Origin: Coriaria nepalensis
Taxonomy: Eukaryota; Streptophyta; Magnoliopsida; Cucurbitales; Coriariaceae
Reading direction: 5' to 3'
Assembly (NCBI GenBank): GCA_027186245.1
Contig: CP114485.1
Location: 992,001-1,056,000, forward strand
Length of the DNA: 64,000 nt
Each line of letters starts with the position of its first letter. Position 1 is the first letter of the stretch. The position numbers and the translations under genes are program-made. This document shows, piece after piece, positions 1 through 12,929 of this stretch. A model generated the notes under the pieces. The model searched no databases and was not told the DNA's origin. It worked only from the letters and a program-made list of their open reading frames with translations.

Positions 1-663
1 ACCACTTTCTTAGTTATTTTCTATGTTGTGAAATGAAATTCTTGAGTTACTACATAAACATCGTGTATCAGATGGGACAAGACTCGTCAATTTCCAAACA
101 TTCTTATTAGGGTGAAAGTAAGAGAAGGAAAGAATAAAAGAAAGAATATTCTACAATGAGAATACAGATATTCTGAGCTCTATCACTCCCTGCATCCACG
201 GCTACTATAGTCACATGGGACCATGTAAAACTATCCATCAGTTTTGAATGAAATAAAATCTGACCGAACAAATTTGATCATCAGTAATCCTAATATACAT
301 TTGCCCGTACCTAATCAGATTATGTTACTGAACAAACGACGTTGATGCCGCAAATGCTGACCGTCTTTGCAGTTTGCGCCTTTTCCCCAACTTCAAACGA
401 CACCATTCCCTTCCAATACGACGTTGATTCCTTCCGCTACCTTTTTCTCTCTCTCCGTTCAAATTACGCTAGACTTGACTGAAGAACAAAGGACCTTTGT
501 GTTCTTGCTCGCATTCTCTGTTATGATTCCGTGAAATTAGGGGTTGGAATTCACTCGCTTTGGTTAAATTGGGTATCTTTTTTGCGGTTTAAGGAGACTG
601 CTTCTTGCTGCGATACTGTACAGAGAGCGAAGTTGGGAACGGAGTGAGAGAGGGAGATTGGAT
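1..663. other. Upstream region and 5' leader of the mitochondrial carrier gene
   Basis: No coding sequence is visible. The part nearest the gene (about 420-663) is CT-rich and then G/A-rich, as plant leaders often are, and probably holds the promoter and 5' UTR of the carrier. The frame upstream of the ATG at 664 stays open for two codons from a TTG, but ATG at 664 is the natural start. I saw no clear TATA box or repeat. Confidence 0.5.
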
Positions 664-3600
664 ATGCAAACAGAGGCAAGGGTTGCTGTGGTGATGGAAG
701 GAGGGCAGATGGCTCTCAATCCTGGCCATGGAGGAGGAGGAGCGGGAGGGATATCCTTCGACGGTGGCGCGAGAAAGGTTGTAGAGAAAAAGCAACAATC
801 GTTGCAGCAGCATCAACATTCGCAGATCGGAACGGTGTCGCAGCTTCTAGCTGGAGGTGTTGCTGGAGCTCTTAGTAAGACTTGCACCGCACCACTTGCT
901 CGGCTTACCATACTATTTCAGGTTAAATTTGAATTATATTTCTTCGTCTATCATTTTCTTGAATGTTTACATGATAAAAATGTTTGATTTTTTTCCCCAC
1001 TCTCTGTACTATCATTGAGCGACTGATCATTGTGCAATTCGTAGGTTATGTTTGCACGGTAAGGTATTATTGTGTTCTTATGGGTCATTCTTATGTGTGG
1101 AAATGGGGAACTGATCAGCTTGGTTCTCTTGGTAGCTCTTGCTGACTCCCCCCCCCACCCAAATCTCTTATTAAAGGCTGAGGCTTGTGATCACTATTTT
1201 GAATAACGTAATTCCAGTCTCTTTTTTTTTTTTTATAGCTGGCTTACTGATATAAGCAGTGAATTGGTTTCTTTTTAGGTGCAAGGTATGCATGCCGATG
1301 CTGCAACACTGAGAAATGCCAGCATATGGCGCGAGGCATCAAGAATTGTTGGCGAGGAAGGATTTAGAGCTTTCTGGAAAGGGAACCTGGTTACAATCAC
1401 TCACCGCCTGCCTTATTCTTCCATAAATTTCTATGCCTATGAGCACTACAAAAAGGTTGGTGGTAACATTTTCAGAAGGAAATATCTTCTTAAGCTTCGA
1501 GGCATTTTGATTTTATTTGTCCTATATATTAATTTGTTGTATTGCTATCTGTTGCAGTTGTTGCACAAGATTCCGGGACTAGAAAGCCATAGTCAGAGTA
1601 TGAGTACGGATCTTTGCATACATTTTGTTGGTGGTGGTCTCGCAGGGATAACAGCTGCATCAGCTACATATCCACTGGACCTAGTGAGGACACGCCTTGC
1701 TGCTCAGGTACTACTAAAATTATCATGCATTGAATATGAAGAGTTAACACAAGTTTCAATTTCTGGGACCTGGCTGTTGTTATTAGCTGTGTGTCTGCTG
1801 CTTTCAACACAGCTTTTCTTGTGTTAACTCTAGTCCATTGTTTTGGATCTATCTTTTTTGACCTCTTACATTTGGAAATCTCGGCCTCTGTATATCATAT
1901 CTTTAACAATGGCTAGAGGGTGCTTTTGGATGGAGTCTTTTCAAACCTTTTTGTTGTTAGTGGTTGGACTGTATGTTTGAAGGAGCATCTTTCTTCCTTA
2001 TGTTAATATGCTGACTTTGAACTTTTGCAGACAAATGTGATGTATTACAGAGGTATATGGCATGCTTTACAGACTATTAGTAGAGACGAGGGAGTTCGGG
2101 GCCTTTATAAGGGACTTGGAGCAACACTCTTGGTAGGGATTTTCGGTGATTAACATTTTGGTCGGGGGTATTTCTTTTATGCTAGTGGTTGACTGTTGCA
2201 CTGTTTCTGATTTAGGGTGTTGGTCCCAGCATAGCAATCAGCTTTTCGGTATATGAAACCTTGAGATCTTTTTGGCAGTCATATAGGTGAGCACGTCTTA
2301 ATTCAATCATGCTCTTTCCTTTGAACCCACGCCCCCGCCCCCGCCCCCCCCCCCCCAAAAAAAAATTAATGCTCTTTGCAATTTTCTTGTGAATCTGTTT
2401 TTAAGTCTATGGTCTTCTCATTACTTCTGAAACAGGCCTGATGATTCTTCTGTCTTGGTCAGTCTGGCTTGTGGCAGCCTTTCAGGCATTGCATCCTCCA
2501 CAGGTGAGTGATCTTAGATCCTACTACGTTCTAGAGCATAATTTGTTCCTTTTTTCTGTTTTCTTTTTTCAGGTGGTTTCTTTCCATGCAACTATTAGTC
2601 TATTACTTTCAATACTAATTTCCTTTTTTCTCCTCCATATTTAAGTGCTTGTAATTTCAACTATCGTAGCAAATCTTGTTCTTTTTGGTCATACCTTCTT
2701 TTCATTTACCTACCCTGTTTCCTTTACATGCGGATAATCCTAAGCTTGAACTGGTATCAACTGCACTTATTAGTGGTAGTTTTTGGGATACATTGATTGT
2801 TTGATTGAACCGTATCATTACATAAATAAAGAAGATAATACATGCAGCTGTTTCCTTTGCTTTTGATGCAGAGAGACAGGCTGTGGTGCAGGCTCTGCAC
2901 CAAGTAACTAACCAGATTGCCCCCTAGAGCCAGAGACCAGATTGGGAGTTGTTTTTGGTCTGGCATATGAGAATTTTAGTAAGGAAGTAAAGAAGAAACT
3001 GAAACATTTTGGACACCCAACCGTTTGCTTTTACATGTTTGAATATGTTGCTCTGTTTAACTTCATATTTTGGAACATTTGCTCGATAACATTTTTCCCC
3101 AAGCATTGCAGTGGATTAAATCCTAAGTTGGCAGTATTCTCAGGTAAACCTATTTTGTTCTCTCAGTTTTCAGATGTGAGAGGTGTCCTCTTTGAGGTAT
3201 GCTCCTCACTTGGGCTTCCTTTTCCATTTGTAAACTGGGTATTAGAATCCTTCAAGTCTCACCAGCACATGTATGATGATTGTCAACTTGTGTTATTATG
3301 TATCAGATAGGGATGGGGGCCGGTTTTGGTTTTCTTGATCGCGACTAGTCCTTATTCTGTTTATGAAAATGGAGTGGTGATTTAAAATTTATCATCAAAG
3401 GTCAAGACGACTGCCTCTCTCCCTGGCCACTAGTAACTTAAACTAGCGTCTCCTAGTTTTTATTTTTGGCCAAATGAGCCTCTAGTGGTCAGCTGGCTAT
3501 GCATCATGTCATAAACTGTCTTTTGAGAAACAGGACTACAAGGCAGTACATCTTTGGATCCTCTGAAGTCTTGTAAATCGCCATTCTTGGGTCCCAAGAA

Positions 3601-4377
3601 TCATGGTAATTTCATAGGTGCCATTGGTGTTAGGTCTGGTCTGTTACTTTTATTACTACTTGTGTTAGTTCCCATTTGGTATAATTGTAGGTGAAAGTTG
3701 ACCACATAGTTGATAGGGCGTCCATCTTTTATCTTCTGGGCCGGGGGAAATGCATATTCTATGACCTCTCTACTTGTCAGAAAATAATGCTCCTACATTT
3801 TGTGTGCAAACTTGCTACTCATATTCGAGCCTCCTGTGAAATTTTCAATTGGTTATTTGTCCCTTGGACATTTGCCCGCTAGCTTCTGAAAGCCTTGGTT
3901 TATTTACCATAAAGTCTTGGGTTTTATTAGTAGCTAGTTTTCATGTGAATGTGTGATCAATTTGTCACTCGTGTTTTGCACTGATTTGATTGAGTTAAAC
4001 TCCCCCCCCCCCCCCCCCAAAACCTCAACAGTCCAAAATATTACAGGATCAATCGTATATATATTCATCATACCGTCTTTCACTATACATTATTGTACAT
4101 TGCTATTCATTTTTCAATTTTCTATTAACATGCAGCAACGTTTCCTTTGGATTTGGTGAGGCGAAGAAAGCAATTGGAAGGGGTAGGTGGTCGTGCTCAG
4201 GTCTACACTACGGGTCTTCTCGGCACATTCAAACACATATACAAGACAGAAGGCTTCAGGGGCTTCTACCGGGGGATCTTGCCAGAATACTACAAAGTGG
4301 TACCAGGTGTTGGTATTTGTTTTATGACATACGAGACTCTGAAGGTGCTATTAGCAGATGTTAATACCAAGTTATAG
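664..4377 (+). CDS. Mitochondrial substrate carrier family protein (355 aa)
   Basis: SLC25-type solute carrier, expected in the mitochondrial inner membrane. Seven exons: 664-921, 1279-1455, 1558-1707, 2031-2132, 2216-2286, 2436-2503, 4136-4377; all junctions are GT-AG and in frame. Three tandem carrier repeats are visible, each with a PxD/PxxxR-type signature: CTAPLARL in repeat 1 (degenerate), TYPLDLVRTRL in repeat 2 and TFPLDLVRRR in repeat 3, followed by the matching EG-[FV]-RG[FL]Y-type segments. The N-terminus is a Gly/Gln-rich soluble extension of about 50 residues with no EF-hands, so it is not a calcium-regulated APC. The sequence resembles the plant group near At3g53940/At2g37890 and CoA or adenine nucleotide carriers; the substrate cannot be settled here. 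The last intron is 1.6 kb, far longer than the others, and contains C homopolymers. Confidence 0.93.
2504..4135 (+). other. Long last intron of the carrier gene
   Basis: A 1632-base intron with GT and AG ends. It holds T-rich sequence and a C run of about 17 bases at 4002-4018. A shorter C run lies at about 2335-2357 in the preceding intron. No conserved coding frame or recognisable mobile element is visible. Confidence 0.7.
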
Positions 4378-5112
4378 TTGTTTCTGTCAATGGCTTCACA
4401 AGGTGGTCCTACTACTTCTAGAAGGAACGATTTGTATCGATACGGAAAAGCATCCATTTTCATTTCTTCCATGGGGTCTTCCTTCTCCTGTGGTCAATTT
4501 TGTGCTGCTGTTAGAAGCAGTTTTTCTTTTTAATTTTCTTTCGTGTATAGCCAGAGGTCATTGAAAAAAAAAAAAAAAAAAGAATTTGATGCCTCTAGTA
4601 TTACGCAGCATACTTGTCTTTCTTGATGGTTTGTTCCTCTTTTGCTTTTTGGGTGCACCTTCATTACGAAATTAACATTCTATGTAGACTGATTCTTAGA
4701 CAGCAGGTTGAGGAAGGCATTCTTAAAAAAAACTAATCATTTTTACGGTTGTCTGTCTCTACCCTCCTTCTGTCGGTTTTCTTATCTGCATGATACTGAT
4801 CTGGCTCGATATGTTAAGAATGTTGATTATCTGTACCCATCTATGTTTTTCTCTCTGGCTAATCTCTTTCGGTCGCTTAAGATGAATCAGAAGCTCGTAG
4901 AAGCACGCTTACAATAATAACCAGAAGCACGTAGAAGACGAACTTGTTAATCGTCAAATGTAGACAGGAAATTACATGAATGGATAGACTGGAATGCTTA
5001 CTCTTGAAACAGATTTTAACAGAAAAATATGAAATTAACGGAGTGGACTCATGTCCGATTTTCTGTAATAAGTTCCCTGTGGAAACAGTAAAAGAAAGAA
5101 AGTATAGTCATG
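4378..5112. other. Convergent intergenic region with 3' UTRs of carrier and DA1-related genes
   Basis: The two genes end toward each other about 735 bases apart. An A run lies at 4564-4581. No ORF here looks like a real protein. The stretch is best read as the two 3' UTRs and terminators. Confidence 0.5.
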
Positions 5113-7753
5113 TTACACGGGGAAATTTCCGGTGAGACGAATGTGATCAAGGGTTCGACTTAAACCGTACTTATTAACAGCTGCATTAGCAGCTCTAAAC
5201 CCTCCCCCGTAAGCCGGGGAAACATCATTTGCAATTTGGTGTATAAAAAACTCCCCTAATTTATTCTCAACATTAGACTTTCCACCCTTTTTTGACGATG
5301 ACGTTGATGTTGATGAGGAAGCACAAGAAGAAGAAGAAGCTACTGATGTCGACGGCATGTTTTTGAAACCCGGCATTACTTCCGATTCAAGCCACATGTG
5401 AGAAAGCACCTGACAGATTCCTTCCTCTACCTCAAGACAAAGATTCCTATACCCTGCATAAATCATTAAAGTTGTATAAAAGTAAACCAGATCAATATAT
5501 CAATAAGATTATGAAGAAGGCTTACTGTACCTTTAAGGCGTAACCAACCATGCATCAACTCATGCGCAAGGATTGCACCTGTTAGTAATCTGCAGAAAAC
5601 TTTTATGAGAAGTACTAACACTTATATTGCCAAAAATGGTTTTGTACATGTAAAAGAGTTGAGGAAAGAAGGAAAACAAAATAAACCTTGGAAGGCCATA
5701 GAGGACAAGAATGGCTGTGACTTCACATCTACGAGTTAGCTTTTGAGGTTGTGTTCTCATCCCGATAAGGCGGTGTCCTCCAATTCTTGGCCTTTTATGT
5801 ATCTGAATAATGATAAACACCCAATGTATTGGCAAAGAATCTACATTAAACAGAGCCAAAAAGCAAATAATATTTTTACAATATCTAGTCTCGTAATAAA
5901 AATACTTACACTGGTTACTGTCTGCTCCTCAGAAAGGCATAAACCCCTTGTTTCTGGCATGAGATGAAACCCCTGCAATGAACCGATTTTTCCAATCAGA
6001 AGGGCTGCATTTTTTTTAAATTTTTTTTGGAGCCATAGAGCAATTAAATGGCGGATTTTTTTAATATTACTTTCTTCTCGCCGGATATAGCTTCGTTTAA
6101 AGCTTGTCTTTCTACAAGAAGCATGGGAATTTGCTGATCAATTCTCATGTTCATGCCTTCATAGTAATCTCTAATGGCATGGTAAAGAGGTTGACAATCC
6201 CCAGTGTCCATGATAGCCGATTCCATGCACTCTAAGCATAAATTTCTACCATCTCCTAAGGAAATGTATCTTGCATTCCAAGACTGCCAAAGATCCAATA
6301 GTGTTATATTAAAAAGAGTGACTATAAAAGAAACTAATTAGCGGAATAATTTGATATGATTCAACCTAAAAACTTAGATTCATACCTCCAGACGCTCACA
6401 ACTACAGCACCGGGCTGTGTTGTCATGTTCATGTGATGGACAGTATTTTTGGGACCAAAATGGATGGCATCTATATTCTATCAAACCGGCTTGATTGGTT
6501 GGAATCTGAAATAGGAAATATATAGTTATTAATGTTTTGTTCTAAGATAGACAGACCACTGTCTTTTTCCTTCTTGCCCACGAACATTTTTACTGATATA
6601 GAGAGTTTCATGTCATGATACAGTTCAAGCTAAGTTAAACAGAGTCTCCATTTTGGTTGTTATGAGAATCTACAGTGAATTAGACATTAAAAAAATTAAT
6701 GTGGCTTAAGATCATTCTTACAAATTGTTGGCAAACTTCACATTTCGGATGCGTCAGCTCTTTGAAACAGGACTTGTGATATGGATCCCTTCCCGACAAC
6801 GAAAACTTGGATCAACAGGAAAAAAGAAAAACCAGTAAGATAGGCATGAAAAAGAGTTAAACCATTTTGTTAAAAACATGTTTACAAACAGAATGTTTTT
6901 TAAATTGAAATGAATGTCAAAGAGAACAGTATAATACCTCATGCTCGGTTATCGGGAAGCCACAAGAGCGGCAACGAAAGCAGTCGGGATGAAAATAAGT
7001 ACCCATGCATCCTAAGTAATTTCCGTAACCTATGTCGCGGTGACATCCTCCACATAATCTGCAGCAAGTAATTCATTTATTTCATAACTGCTTAACATTA
7101 TTTTCTATTTTCACAATGTGATCAACTAAGATACTACAAATCATAATTTCCAGAGTGTGGTAAGAAGGCTATATACCGATATGCTGTGGAGTAATATTGT
7201 GAAGGTGGATAATGAGGAAGATATGGAGATGGATTGGTGCTATCCGGTAATGCTCGAGCGATTCCTTCATCATTTTCCGTACGCCATCTATATCCTGAAA
7301 GGATCGACACAACTATCAATCTTCAAATGAATTCAATTTGAAGGAGAGGGGAGGTACAAGAAAGAGTATACCATTTGGCCTTTTCAAATCTTCAGCTAGA
7401 GAGAGTGCAATTGCATGGTCTAGTTCTTCTTTCTCCTTACGAGTCCTTGAGCGATCATCCTGAAATTTCCATTTGCATTTCAGAATGTAGGGAACTTAAA
7501 TCAATCTTTACCAACCGTAGTAAAATTTGAATATTCTGAACAGTATCAATTAGTAAAAACAGATGTGAGCCATAAACACACTTATGATGATGATGATGAC
7601 AATAGTAAAACATATAAAACCAATGAATTAAAAGCTGACCAACGATCTAGAAGGTGCACGCCAAACCAGGTTTTCCTCTCCGAGAAGCTGCGGACAGTGG
7701 GACCCTCCTCCTCGACTAGACCCGGTATTGAAAATTTTACTCAGCCATTTCAT
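5113..7753 (-). CDS. DAR2: DA1-related protein: UIM, LIM domain and zinc peptidase (478 aa)
   Basis: Member of the DA1/DAR family, ubiquitin-binding peptidases that limit organ growth. Eleven exons on the minus strand: 7640-7753, 7372-7459, 7177-7294, 6938-7058, 6722-6805, 6386-6505, 6071-6283, 5910-5972, 5687-5802, 5531-5589, 5113-5453; frame is kept throughout. One clear ubiquitin-interacting motif lies at residues 39-68 ([14 protein letters not shown]), with a weaker second copy just after ([12 protein letters not shown]). A LIM domain begins at Cys109/Cys112, followed by a second zinc-binding cluster including the conserved segment RCCSCERLE. The peptidase motif AHELMH (residues 354-359, HExxH) is intact, so the protein should be active. 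The start MKWLSKIF matches the family's short N-terminus. I chose DAR2 over DA1 from general similarity and gene order, so the exact paralogue is less certain than the family. Confidence 0.93.
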
Positions 7754-8476
7754 AAAGCGAGATTTTCTTTCTGTATATGATGAAACAAAATCTCCTGCTT
7801 CCCCCACCCCCCAACCAAACACAAATAAGATTCAAATTTTAAGATTGAAGAAACTAATTCATGATCTACAAAAAGTAGGAGCTATATCGTTATCTATACT
7901 GTCTTGAATATATGCTCAAGATAGAAGCAGCAGATGAATTGCTGCAACTTCCACTAGAGAGAGATGCATATATATATGTAAATAGGACTTAAGACAGTAC
8001 CATAAATGCAAGGCTGAGAGAGATGGTTGACACCTGAAGGAGGAGACATGATGCTCGAATAGGATGACTAAGTACAGAAGTGGGATTTTTTTCGCCGGAA
8101 TATCGTTCGTCCGAAATGGACGAGCCGAAGCGAAAGGAAGCAGAGAGAGAGAGAGAGAGAAACAAAATAGCGGCTAGGAAAAAGGAACAATGCATAAGGC
8201 ATCGTTTAAAGGGAAGAGAGAAGGAGAGGGGGGGAAAGAGAATCTGTGAGAGGGAAAGGTAGAGAAGAGAGATTCTTGGCTTGGGAAAGCAAAGAAGTGA
8301 AAAAAGTAGCCGAAAAAGTTAAATTGGGTGGAGGAATCTGCCGAGGCCCAGAACAAAATTTTGAGAGTAACGGTTGGAGGGAGATCGGCTGATCGGGTTG
8401 GAATCAAAATCACATATCTTATGTTCATCTTCTTTTTCTTTTCTTAAGAAACTAAGCAAGCGCGCTTTGAAAAATG

Positions 8477-8509
<33 letters not shown>

Positions 8510-10992
8510 TTAGATTGCTTTCTGGGCTTGACATTGATACAAGAGTTGAAATGCACTGGATATTCTCATTAAAATTTTCTCCATATTCTTATACATGATG
8601 ATGTAGTACGTTAAAGGATGCTTGTAAAGCAAGCTACCACCTTAAACAAGCATCAAGCTGTTTTGATTGTTGATTTCTGCATGATGTATATATAATATGT
8701 ATATGGGATTATGGGAATGCTTGAATTTGATGCTTCTTTTTCCTGCACCATTAATTAGGTCGTTATTTTAACAACTGGGTTTTCTTTTCTTCACATCCAA
8801 AAGTTGATCAAACACAGTTTATGCACAAGATTTAGATTTGGGGCATCCAAATCAAGGTGTAAAAGTTATTCTAGTGTCGGATTATCCAATAATATATGTA
8901 AATATTAAATCTTGCATATGACGATCAGATGATATTCTTCAAGCAGTTAATGTAATAAAAATAACAGAACTGCAGAGAAAAAAGAGAAAAGGTAGGCAAT
9001 GGAACGCATAAAAGTAGGCCAAAAAGAAAGATGTGAAATAGATGATATCTAAGATCATGGAGTATAAAAACCATTAGCAAAAGACTGCTACAAATAAGGC
9101 ATCTGAAGACACCCCTTTTCCGTCAAAAACCAAAAATGGAAAAGATTTTTACATGGTTGGGCTGGTAACTGTAGCGTCATGTTAAAATCTACCTTTTAAG
9201 CCTGTCTAATTTAAACCCTCCTTTAATTCTTTGATTCAGATTCAGATTATCATTCTCTTTTTTTACGTATCTGATGGTGTGTCGTCTAAGCCAAAGCTGA
9301 TACATCACTTGTGTTAAACGAATCAAACGGCTGCGTGTGACTCGTTCCACACGAAATGTTTTCCAGCCGCCACACCTAAACCCTTTCATGCGCTCCATCC
9401 GCTCCCCGCCCTTTTCCACCTACAATTACCGCCATATCCTGCCACCTCAGCACGTCCATGAACGGAAGATCTTGCATCAGACCTCTGTGATCACCACCGG
9501 TACACACCTGAAAATTAAGGCCTCGCCGATACAAGAAATATCTCCGCCTCGGTATTCGAACAAACAAAAGTCGCTGCCGGCTAACCGCTGCAAGAAAGTC
9601 ATTTCATCCGACTTTCTGATTCGATTACAAACCGCTTATCCACACCGAAATTGTTTGACCAACTCTGACTCTTTCACCCACCCATGCTTCGCATAAGCTA
9701 AAAGCCTCCCTTATATGACTACATCCCGCCTTCAGGTGGCGGCTTGTATGATTACATAAAACATCTTATTATAAAATCTGTGAAAGCAACGTCACACCTA
9801 CTGAACTACACCTCGGGGTCCACGCATTAAAATTTAAAATTTCAACATCAGAAACCCAAATATCATTTTATCAACATTTACACACCAATGGCCCAGCCCA
9901 AATTCATCTTAGCACTTTGAATTGGGCTCGAGTAACATTGCGTCTGGGCCGGGCAACTGGATTTCAAATACATTGTTTATTTTCTCCATGACCTTATCTC
10001 TACTTATAGATGTGATGTAATGTCGCATCCAAACCTAACCACTGGGTCAATTATTTGTTCCATATTGTTCATTGAAACCTGCATTCTTATCTAACTCTTT
10101 ACTTCAATTCGATTGCAACTTCTGGTCTGTAAAGCAAGTGTCTTATCTTTTTCCCACCACTAATATAATTATGTTAATTAAAACATGATGCACTACGATT
10201 TATAAGACGGGTCTGGTTATAGGTAAGAGTTAGGCCAAATTTAAATATCCTGATAGAGAATCATCATCCGACGGGACTTATCTCATCCCGAACCACCATG
10301 TTATAAAAGTCTCATGTGCTCGAGCGGTCAACCAATTTTGTACCAGGTTTCTTTATCCATCCATACCCAACATTGATTGAACCCTTTTTTCTTTCTATAC
10401 TGTCAGCCAAGCACGAAATATACTAGTTCATGTCGTTATCAAGTGCGATGGGTAAACGCTGGAAAAGCAATTACATTATAGGGCTGTGGGTCCGACAGAT
10501 GATAACAAACACGAAACACATGCTGCCGACACTTCACTCACTTGGACTTGGTACTTCTTTTTCTTTCGAAAGATATACGATACAGATCAGAATCAGAAGC
10601 ACACATAACAAACCAGCTACACACTTATTGATAAAAAATTTTATTTGTCAATATACAGACAAAGCTTACATATCACAGCAATGGGGGAAAATAAATGTGC
10701 TTCCTAACAGAGACCGACACTTCAACTCCATCCAAACCAAACAACAGGTATAAGAGACCGAAAACTAGAGACAGCACCTTTAAATTGTCTGAAGAAGAAG
10801 AGTGGAAGAAAGCAAGAAAGAACAAATAGTAATAGATATCAGTCATGACACTATATACTTCTTATTGCAGAGAAAGGAATAGAACAAAAGAAAAAATTAC
10901 AGTCAACAAATAACTTACTACTCCCCAGAATATTTTTCCCAGGAAAATGGGCACAGCGTAGGGCGGCTTTTTTTCTTTTTTTCACTTGTTCT
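7754..10992. other. DA1-related gene leader and intergenic region
   Basis: The segment to about 8300 is the probable 5' UTR and promoter of the minus-strand DA1-related gene; it is GA-rich. A (GA)n run lies at 8142-8160, and a (TA)n run followed by (AG)n at about 8477-8508. Between about 9190 and 9700 overlapping open frames of 60-119 codons occur on both strands, but none starts convincingly or resembles a known protein. From 9700 to 10992 I see only AT-rich sequence and the 3' UTR of the next gene. Confidence 0.45.
8142..8160. repeat. (GA)n microsatellite
   Basis: A perfect GA dinucleotide run in the presumed leader of the DA1-related gene. Confidence 0.85.
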
Positions 10993-12929
10993 TCACATGA
11001 CTATCTCTGGCTTCAAAATGCTAGATTTGATTTCCTTGTGGGGTAAAACCACGCCTCCATTACTGTAAACTTCATCGCTTACATGAACATCCTCTCCGAG
11101 AATAGTCATGTTCTCTACCCTTACCCATTGCCCGATTGTAGAGTGCCACCCAATAATACTGCTTGAGACGCAGGAGTGTTTCTTGATCCGAACTCCCCGC
11201 ATTACAGTACAACGAGACAGTCTAACTCCTGACTCAACAATGCAGCCTGGTCCAATTGCAACGTCGGGCCCAATCAGACACCCCTCTCCAATCTTGGCTG
11301 TCTCATCTACCAGAACGTTCCCAACAATGTGGGACCCTGCAGCTAACTTGGATGGAGATTTCTTCCTTAACGAGTCTAGGTAGAGTCTTAGGCCTGTAAT
11401 GTAATCTTTTGGTTGACCAATGTCCATCCAAAAGCCAGGTAGGACCATTGCGAAGAGCTTCTGATCTGCTGCGATTTTCGGGAAGACCTCTTTCTCGATT
11501 GAGGTCGGCTTCAGCTCAATCCGATCCAGAACAGAGGGATTCAATAAGTAGATACCAGCATTGATTTTGTTCCCAACAAAGAGTTTTGGTTTCTCTACAA
11601 ACTTGTCTACCTTGCCTGTGGATTCTTCCATAACCACCACACCATATTTGGAAGGCTCGTCCACCTACATGATTATATGAAATGATTGCCCTATGGTCCA
11701 GCTTTGTTTTGAAGTTTTATGATGCTAAAAGGCGGACAGAAATCATCCAAACTAAAAGAAAGTAATTACCTTAGTGACCATTATTGAAGCCTCTCCTCCA
11801 TGGGTTTTGTGGAATTCAATCATCTCTTTGAGTGGGTACTCACTGATAACGTCACTGTTTAGGACAAAAAATGGCTCACCTGAATCATCAATCAGTTTGT
11901 CTCTGGCAAGAGCTAGAGGACCAGCAGTGCCAAGTGGCTCAGTCTCTTGTGAGCATGTGATCTTGATTCCAAGCTTTGCTTCAAAGTCTTTTAGGAAGTT
12001 CAACATAACCTGCAGAAATAAAAGCAGCTTCATCAATAAATTCAGGCAGGAATTTAAATTTTTAGATTATAACGACCAAAATGTTTACCTCTGGTTGGTA
12101 GTTGATAGCCAAAACCACTTCAGTGACTCCAATGGCCTTGAGAGCCTCTATCTAGTAAAGGAAAAAGAACCACAGAAATTTATAAGGACCACGATCGTTG
12201 TGCGATGTTGTGATATTTTGACATTTTGAACCCACATTCAATTCATGGTTTGACCATACCCATTCATAGGTTAAACATTGAACTGTCAAACTCAAAACCA
12301 GTGTTGACACAGTACGGGGAAAGCAATTCAACAAAGGGTATGTCAAATGATTTGATCTCTTCTTAGTTCCAGGACAAGCAAAATTGTTTGGCTAATAAAC
12401 ACATTTCTAGAAAAATAAACAGAAATGATTATTTGAATTCTGAAGAGAGAAAAAATGGGCAGGTGAGCAAAAATGTTTGGCTAATAAACACGCTTCCATT
12501 GAAGTGTTTTATCTGCAGAAGATAAGGACATGAGGGAAGCTGAAGCAATTAAGCAAATGCTTTAATTTTAATACTTTTATTAGAGGAGAGTAAGAGAGGG
12601 GGCGTTATAAGGGGGCCAGAGAGTTATTTGCATATGATGTTTTTACAGAATGACAAATAAATAACATTTTTGGGAACTGAAGATAAAGTTGCTTCCAATT
12701 TTAGGCGATGATGGAAGTAGAAATTAAAACCACAACGAAGGTCAACTAGATTTATATTATCGACCGGCCTTCAAAGATCAACCAGACTTTTGGGAGAGAC
12801 AGAATTCACAAGGTGTACCTGGTGCAAAATCATGGGCTTATTAGCGAAATCAACAAGTGGCTTAGGAAAACTGAGTGTCAACGGCCTCAACCGTGTTCCA
12901 AATCCTCCGACAAGAATAAGTGCCTTCAT
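10993..12929 (-). CDS. CYT1: Mannose-1-phosphate guanylyltransferase (GDP-mannose pyrophosphorylase, 361 aa)
   Basis: Makes GDP-mannose from mannose 1-phosphate and GTP in the cytosol, supplying ascorbate synthesis, N-glycosylation and cell-wall polymers. Four coding exons on the minus strand: 12819-12929, 12089-12151, 11770-12009, 10993-11664. The nucleotidyltransferase signature [17 protein letters not shown] is at residues 8-24, and FVEKP, typical of the sugar-binding site, follows in the last exon. The C-terminal third is a left-handed beta helix of hexapeptide repeats ([19 protein letters not shown]). The length equals the plant enzyme's 361 residues. The leader probably has its own intron: a donor at 13515 and an acceptor near 12955 frame about 560 bases upstream of the ATG. 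The Arabidopsis orthologue is CYT1/VTC1/GMP1. Confidence 0.97.

Noticed and set aside
7565..7822. Plus- and minus-strand frames around the first exon of the DA1-related gene as separate genes
   Set aside because: The minus frame contains the true first exon starting at 7753; the rest is leader or shadow.
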